A stretch of 64,000 bases of DNA from Alviniconcha marisindica (lineage: Eukaryota; Mollusca; Gastropoda; Provannidae). A program made the position numbers and the translations under genes. Within the stretch, counting starts at the first letter, position 1, and each line of letters opens with the position of its first letter. Positions 57,956 through 64,000 of this stretch are shown in pieces. A model generated the notes under the pieces. It ran no database searches. It was not told the origin of the DNA and worked only from the letters and a program-made list of their open reading frames with translations. The stretch covers positions 241,001 through 305,000 of the forward strand of contig JABMCL010001606.1 in assembly GCA_018857735.1 (NCBI GenBank), given 5' to 3'.

Positions 57956-58939
57956 CCCTAGGCATGGCCGTTTACTGAACTGAAAACTTGTCTGCAGCTA
58001 TGAGACCACAATGACAGTACAGTAGCATCAGATGTGATGGCAAAAATAAAAAATATGGAAAAAAATGAATATGTGACACCTCTTGTGCAGTGCAGTGGTT
58101 GTGTGGGGGCAGCTGTGCTGTCTGCTCCACAAAGCTGAATGGTGTTCAACACATGCAGACCAAGTGTGCTCCACATCAGGGGCGTTCAATACCAACCCAT
58201 CAAGAGTGTTCAACGGGCAAAGAAAAATTGATTATTGGCAGAATCCATCTTCCTGCCAGTCGGTAATCCCTTCATCCTAATCTCCACTCAGACTGCCCAT
58301 GATGGTCATTTTGCTTCTGCTGCCCCATTGCTGACCATTGATCAATAACTGTGGCCCTGGACATCCTAAACTGTGGGGGAATAGGCCTACACAACTTTCT
58401 CTCCAGTAGCGACATCTCTGGTGTCTCTTCAGCTTCAAGCAAACAGGTGTTATTCACTAGCACTGTAAGTTGTGTGTCTGTTACTGTGTGTGTCTGAAGT
58501 GTGATATTAAATACCTGCTACAGTTAGGCAAATAAAGCTATCACAAAATATTAGAATGCCATTTACCAGCCTGTTCTACCTACATTTACCCAAGCAAGGG
58601 ACCAGCTGAAGGCAAGCGACCCAGACACCAGCCAGGAAAACAGCAGGGATGAGGACTGGCCATCATTCTGCACTGGGACCACAACTCAATCTGGCCCCAC
58701 ACCCAACCACCCTAATGACCACAACTTGCCAAGTGAGGCTCACCAGCCTGGCACCCACTGCCTGGGCTGTGTGAATGAAACCCATCAGAGTGTGATGAAG
58801 TGGAAGGTCTGAAGTCCAGCCACTGACCACAGGTTTAGGGCTCTGCTGTCCAGCCATGGAGCTGGGCAGTTCAGGTTATCTGCCAGACATCTGACCATCA
58901 AGCTGCTTCGCTTACCAGTGCTACTGGGGTTGCCATTTT

Positions 58940-59019
58940 CATGTGTGTATGTGTGTGTACACGTGTGTGTGAATATATATATGTCATGTGTGTGTGAGTG
59001 CATGCATATATGTGTGTGT

Positions 59020-59084
<65 letters not shown>
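58940..59084. repeat. (GT)n microsatellite cluster
   Basis: A broken GT/ATGT stretch followed by about 30 pure GT units at 59,022-59,082. Confidence 0.95.
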
Positions 59085-59085
<1 letters not shown>

Positions 59086-59631
59086 TGCACGCATGCACAC
59101 ATGTGTGCGTACTTGCATGCATATGTGTGCACCTAGACCTAAGCATACTACCCAGTTCCACAAGGAAGAAGAAGAGAGAGAGAAAAAAAGGCATTCCAGT
59201 TATGGTGCCAAGGGAATCCACTGCCGGCAAAGGGTGGAGGCAGTTGGCTCCTTCTCAATCAGTAGCTGTCATTTTCCTCTTGACTAAACCAGCCTTCAGT
59301 CCACATCTGCCCCCCCACCCCCCTCCTCAGGCTGCTAGCACTAACTAGTACAGTAGTAGCACTAGCAGTGACCAGTGACATTATTCTCTTCCCTGTTTGA
59401 GGGTCACTTGCTTCCTGCCCCAAGGTCCTGCCACCCTTGGGGTGATCTGGGCTTGGCTCTTTACCTTTCGGGATGAGAGGGCCTTGGTGGACATGAAGAA
59501 GGAAAAGGCAGTCTAAGATGCACAGAGTGAAAGGCGATCTATGCACAGAGACAAAGGACAGAGATCGAGGCATGGGTGGATGAGGGGAAGGAGTCTGGGT
59601 CAAGTTGGAACTTTCTCTCCAGTAGCGACGT

Positions 59632-59662
<31 letters not shown>
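59632..59662. repeat. Poly-G tract (about 31 nt)
   Basis: Homopolymer immediately before the left copy of a direct duplication. Confidence 0.95.
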
Positions 59663-59663
<1 letters not shown>

Positions 59664-59669
59664 GATGCT

Positions 59670-59819
59670 CCCTGATTTTCTAATTTCCCAGCAGGAAAAA
59701 ACAACAACAATGCAACAGACTGATATAGTCTCCTCAGTACCGTCAGCATTGAGATAAACAAAGGGGTGGGGGAAGGGGGGAGGGAAGAAGGAGGACCGTA
59801 TCTGTTTTTAGAACTCCAG
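59670..59819. repeat. Direct duplication, left copy (other copy 62,238-62,385)
   Basis: About 150 bp (ccctgattttctaatttccc ... gaggaccgtatctgtt) is repeated 2.57 kb away in the same orientation with only a few differences. Both copies follow a G-rich tract. Confidence 0.92.
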
Positions 59820-60838
59820 TTGTTGAATTCAGCAGCCCAATGTGGGAATTCCTAAAAGGAACACCAATTCCAGATCAGAGTTGCCCAATTCCGGATTTGC
59901 TCATGCTCTAAAATCACCACTCATCACCAAACAAACGAGCCATCAGAGGTGGGAGATCCGGCACGGCTCTTCTCATTTTTATGGCAGATTTAGTGGACTC
60001 TTGGTCACAGAATGGATATCACAATCCCACAGTGATCTATGCTTCGATCTGGCAGCCAAACAATCGATTTTAACTACTGTTTTTGTGACGATTACTTATG
60101 TGTTTTGCTTTCAGCCTATTCAGGTGTCTGTCAGGCTCGCTCAAATAAAACTGAGGCTGTTCCGATGGGAAAACTACATGCGTTAGTGAAGGAAGCAGAT
60201 ACAGAAGTAATTGTTGCAAAAATGGTAATTGATTAAATCGATTATTTGCCTACCAGATCGAATGAGAGAGCCATTTTGTGAGCAGCAGATCAGATGATTT
60301 CTACCACTGCCTGGTTGAAGGGGGGAGGGCGGGGGAGGGGAGGGGGGGGGGGCGGAAGGGGGGGATGCTGAATCGCTGTCCCTTTGTTCAGTTTCACCCT
60401 CACCCTAATACCACCCTTCTTTCCTTGCTTCCCATTGTCAGCACGCTGTGGATCACCACGCTTACTTCCACTCATGTGACATAATTATGAGAATAGCCAG
60501 GGCAGAGAAAGCGAGAGGACGTTAGTAGTAGTAGTAGTGTAAATATGAGATACAATTTAATGATAAAGGAAGGAGTTGAACTGGCCAGTTATGACAATTA
60601 TTTGCTTGATGGGGAACACAGTAACACTTCCAAAGGTGTCAATCAGTTGATTCGGGATTGCCTTTCAATTTAGGAATTCTCACACTGAGCTGCTCAGTTC
60701 TCAAATTGGGCAACATTTTGGGAATTCCTGAAATCAGCGCTGGCTGTCGTTGTACCATGTTAGAACATGTCTATGGTTACTCATTGGCTCCCTGTTCTCA
60801 TCCACATGAGGTTTTGGTCCTCTCCATCATGGACCACT

Positions 60839-60957
60839 TCCACACACACACACACACATACACACACACACACACACAAACAGCAACAATAACAAACAAC
60901 AACAAAACAAAAACCGTCATCTCGACTCAAAGGGAAACACACACACACACACACACA
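60839..60957. repeat. (CA)n / (AAC)n low-complexity region
   Basis: Two CA runs separated by CAA-rich sequence. Confidence 0.9.
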
Positions 60958-61225
60958 ACAACAAAAAACAAAAACAAAAACACAAGCAGAACTGCAAGTT
61001 TCAATCAAAACCAGCCGTTGCTTTCTCCCTATCATTGTAAAAGCAGGGAAGAAAGGGGCGGGGGAGAGAGAAGAAAAAGCAAATCAATGCTACTGTAGTG
61101 ATCGCGATCTGCCCAACCCACCTATTAGTATTAGAAACCTCCCCATTCAAGCGAACACGAGGCGTTAGCCTGTCAAGCTGGCCCCGGTGGTAGACCAGCG
61201 CAACAGTCTGGACAAATTGTTAGGG

Positions 61226-61330
61226 CGACTGGCGCGGCAACAGAGTGGCCAAACTATATGTATGGCGACTGGCGCGGCGACAGAGTGGCCAAACTATATG
61301 TATGGCGGCTGGCGGCGACAGAGAAAAATG
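61226..61330. repeat. 45-bp tandem repeat (ggcgactggcgcggc)
   Basis: Two and a half units containing cgactggcgcggcgacagag plus tggccaaactatatgtatgg. It is CpG-rich, unlike the surrounding intron. Confidence 0.85.
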
Positions 61331-61767
61331 AGGTGGGGTTAAGGAGAAGGCACACAGGGAGAGGCGGCTACTGCCCCTGAGGGCGGGAAGAAGGTGGGCA
61401 ACGACTAGGGAGAGTAGGATGAGAGCTTCCGCCACAGGAGTATGCAGTATGCAAATGCCTCTGCTGAACCCCCCCACCGTCGTCATTCAGCTGATTTCAC
61501 AAACATGTCTCCATCTCACAATCTATGCAACTATGAAAATGACAAAACAGCCTGGGCCGGGTGGAAAGTCAATTACCCCCCCCCCAAAAAAAAAAAAAAA
61601 AACCCACACACACCCCATTTCCGTGGTATTTCAATAACCTTTGGAACACCCCGGCCTACTCCAGTGACGCCCTCTCCCGACCCAATCTCGGCCTGTGGAC
61701 CCTTCCCCTGCTGTAGTCACTTACATGGAGACAATGCCACAGCTCTAGTTTCCTCACTCCTGTCAGC

Positions 61768-62226
61768 GGGGGGGGGGGGGGGGTCGAGGGAGGGAAGGAG
61801 GAGAAAGAGAGAGACTGGGTTGGGGGAGGGGGGGTCGAGGGAGGGAAGGAGGGAGAAAGAGAGAGACTGGGTTGGGGGGGGTCGAGGAAGGAAGGAGGGA
61901 GAAAGAGAGAGACTGGGTTGGGGGGGGGGTCGAGGGGGGAAGGAGGGAGAAAGAGAGAGACTGGTTGGGGGGGGGGGGGAAGGAGGGAGAAGAGAGAGAC
62001 TGGGTTGGGGGGGGGGGGGTGGAGGAAGGAGGGAGAAAGAGAGAGACTGGGTTGGGGGGGGGGGTGGCGTGGAGGGAGAAAGAGAGAGACTGGGTTGGGG
62101 GGGGGGGTCGAGGGAGGGAAGGAGGAGAAAGAGAGAGACTGGGTTGGTCGAGGGAGGAAGGAAAAGAGAATGGTTGGGGGGTCGAGGAGGGAAGGAGGAG
62201 AAAGAGAGAGACTGGGTGGAGAGGGG
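61768..62226. repeat. G-rich minisatellite (gagagactgggttggggggg)
   Basis: About nine units of 45-60 bp with gaaggaggagaaagagagag, actgggttgg, and a variable G run. It encodes only low-complexity Gly/Arg/Glu frames. Confidence 0.93.
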
Positions 62227-62237
62227 GAGTTCTATGT

Positions 62238-62385
62238 CCCTGATTTTCTAATTTCCCAGCAGGAAAAAACAACAACAATGCAACAGATTGATAGTCTCCT
62301 CAGTACCGTCGGCATTGAGATAAACAAAGGGGTGGGGGAAGGGGGGAGGGGAGAAGGAGGACCGTATCTGTTCCCAGAACTCCAG
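62238..62385. repeat. Direct duplication, right copy
   Basis: Near-identical to 59,670-59,819, including the ggggtgggggaaggggggag stretch. Confidence 0.92.
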
Positions 62386-62984
62386 GCTCCCGAGTTTGAT
62401 ATATATATATATACGGAACTCTATGTTTAAAGCAAATATTATTACTTCCCAATTTGTTTCCAGTCGTAATGGAAAAGAACACCGCACTCAGCCTTCCAAA
62501 CATCACTGTTGTCGCCTTTTCATTGTACGAGTTTTCCGGAGTCCAGAGCTCCTGTTTCACTGCACACCCTCCAGCTTGATGGCACACCCACCCCACGTCC
62601 CCCCATCAACCCAGTAAAACGGAATCTATATTTAGCGGCCCTCTATTAGGCGTGTGGTTAACAATGGAAGTGGCTGATTGACCCCTGATCGATCCACCTA
62701 GGGTCAGTCACCGAGTGAAGGCCCCTCCCCCCCCCCCCATCCGCCCACCAACACTGGAAGAACACCACCCCATCAGCATTACAATCACAACCGAATCTAA
62801 GCACTGGCAGGACAATAAAGGCAGGGAGGCGGTGGGGGCGGAGGGGGGGGGGGGGGGGGGGGCGTGACGTTGACACAAGGCGGGAAAAACAAGGAACTAG
62901 AACAATAACAACGGTAAAAAATGTCCACCACTTCTGCCGCGTAATTTGTTTTTGTTTTGGAGAACAGGGTCATAACTTCCCGGG

Positions 62985-64000
62985 CACCAGAGAAATCGAA
63001 ATACTCTTCGTCTCCACCACTCTCTGCCCTTCTCTCTTTGTCTCCACCACTCTCTGCCCTTCTCTCTTCGTCTCCACCACTCTCTGCCCTTCTCCCGTCG
63101 TCTCCATAACTCTCTGCCCTTCTCTCTTCGTCTCCACCTCTCTCTGCCCTTCTCTTTTCATCTCCACCACTCTCTGCTATTCTCCCTTCCTCTGCACCAC
63201 TCTCTGCCCCTCTCTCTTCGTCTCCACCACTCTCTGCCCCTCTCTCTTCGTCTCCACCACTCTCTGCCCCTCTCTCTTCGTCTCCATAACTCTCTGCCTC
63301 TCTCTCTTCGTCTCCACCACTCACTGCCCTTCTCTCTTCGTCTCCACCACTCTCTGCCCTTCTCTCTTCGTCTCCACCACTCTCTGCCTCTCTCTCTTCG
63401 TCTCCACCACTCTCTGCCTTATCTCTTCGTCTCCACCATTCTCTGCCCTTCTCTCTTTGTCTCCACCACTCTCTGCCCTTCTCTCTTCGTCTCTACCACT
63501 CTCTGCCCTTCTCTCTTCGTCTCCACCACTCTCTGCCTCTATCTCTTCGTCTCCACCACTCTCTGCCTCTCTCTCTTCGTCTCCACCACTCTCTGCCTCT
63601 ATCTCTTCGTCTCCACCATTCTCTGCCCTTCTCTCTTTGTCTCCACCACTCTCTGCCCTTCTCTCTTCGTCTCTACCACTCTCTGCCCTTCTCTTTTCAT
63701 CTCCACCACTCTCTGCTATTCTCCTCTCTAACTCTCTGCCCCTCTCTCTTCGTCTCCACCACTCTCTGCCCCTCTCTCTTCGTCTCCACCACTCTCTGCC
63801 CCTCTCTCTTCGTCTCCACACTCTCTGCCCTCTCTCTTCGTCTCCATCACTCCCTGCCCCTCTCTCTTCGTCTCCACCACTCTCTACCCTCTCTCTTCGT
63901 CTCCACCACTCTCTGCCTCTCTCTCTTCGTCTCCACCACTCACTGCCCTTCTCTCTTCGTCTCCACCACTCTCTGCCCTTCTCTCTTCGTCTCCACCACT
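62985..64000. repeat. 30-bp minisatellite running off the right edge
   Basis: About 33 units of ctctcttcgtctccaccact plus ctctgccctt. On the gene strand it translates to a 10-residue repeat (GGDEERRAES), with two long but separately framed open stretches. It continues past the window end. Confidence 0.95.

Noticed and set aside
58272..58463. Short minus frame with EETPEMSLLERKL
   Set aside because: It superficially resembles a coiled coil, but there is no donor in the right place and part of it recurs at 59.6 kb as a non-coding duplicate.
59827..60737. Possible TIR element bounded by gggaattcctaaa-like ends
   Set aside because: Shared blocks (gaattcc, gttgcccaatt) occur in a different order at the two ends, so they are not true inverted repeats.
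61442..62251. 269-codon Gly/Arg/Glu-rich ORF on plus
   Set aside because: It is the G-rich minisatellite at 61.8-62.2 kb; neighbouring frames are open too.

Overview
This is eukaryotic genomic DNA, almost certainly from an invertebrate and probably a mollusc. It has intron-rich architecture, very many micro- and minisatellites, tRNA-headed SINEs, MITE-like elements and a decayed Ty3/Gypsy element. The mollusc call is an inference from repeat style and is not proven here. There are no bacterial-type operons, CRISPR arrays or rRNA genes.

One real protein gene dominates the window. It is the 3' two thirds of a kinesin-3 gene of the KIF13B / Kinesin-73 (GAKIN) type, on the minus strand from about 57,582 down to the stop codon at 13,563-13,565. 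I assembled 22 exons by hand from reading frames and GT/AG sites. Every splice phase agrees, giving about 1,367 codons plus the stop. The motor and FHA domains lie upstream, beyond the right edge. Seen here are the post-FHA coiled-coil region, the conserved kinesin-3 stalk (MAGUK-binding and DUF3694-like regions), a long Ser/acidic disordered exon, and a C-terminal CAP-Gly domain split over the last two exons. CAP-Gly is the KIF13B signature.

Layout: 1-4,090 is repeats and a Gypsy remnant. 4,090-9,230 is AT-rich unique DNA with no recognised gene. 9,240-13,562 is the probable 3' UTR, carrying a 33-bp minisatellite. 13,563-57,582 holds exons 22 to 1 and their introns. 57,583-64,000 is the next upstream intron, ending inside a 30-bp minisatellite that runs off the window. 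The introns also contain an antisense THAP-domain pseudogene (about 23.9-24.3 kb), a degenerate ORF with a CxxC...HxxxxC motif (48.3-48.8 kb), two elements with terminal inverted repeats, and SINE copies.

The most unusual feature is where the tandem repeats sit. Most of the longer introns have a private minisatellite with its own unit. At several exons the array abuts the 3' splice site, and in two it is clearly built from copies of the splice acceptor itself, so the intron carries a ladder of decoy acceptors. Other standouts are a perfect 49-bp-arm hairpin at 56,864-56,965, two in-frame alternative donors 99 nt apart in exon 17, about twenty poly-C tracts (poly-G in the pre-mRNA) at 53.4-54.5 kb, and a nearly perfect 79-bp x 7 array at 26.1-26.6 kb.
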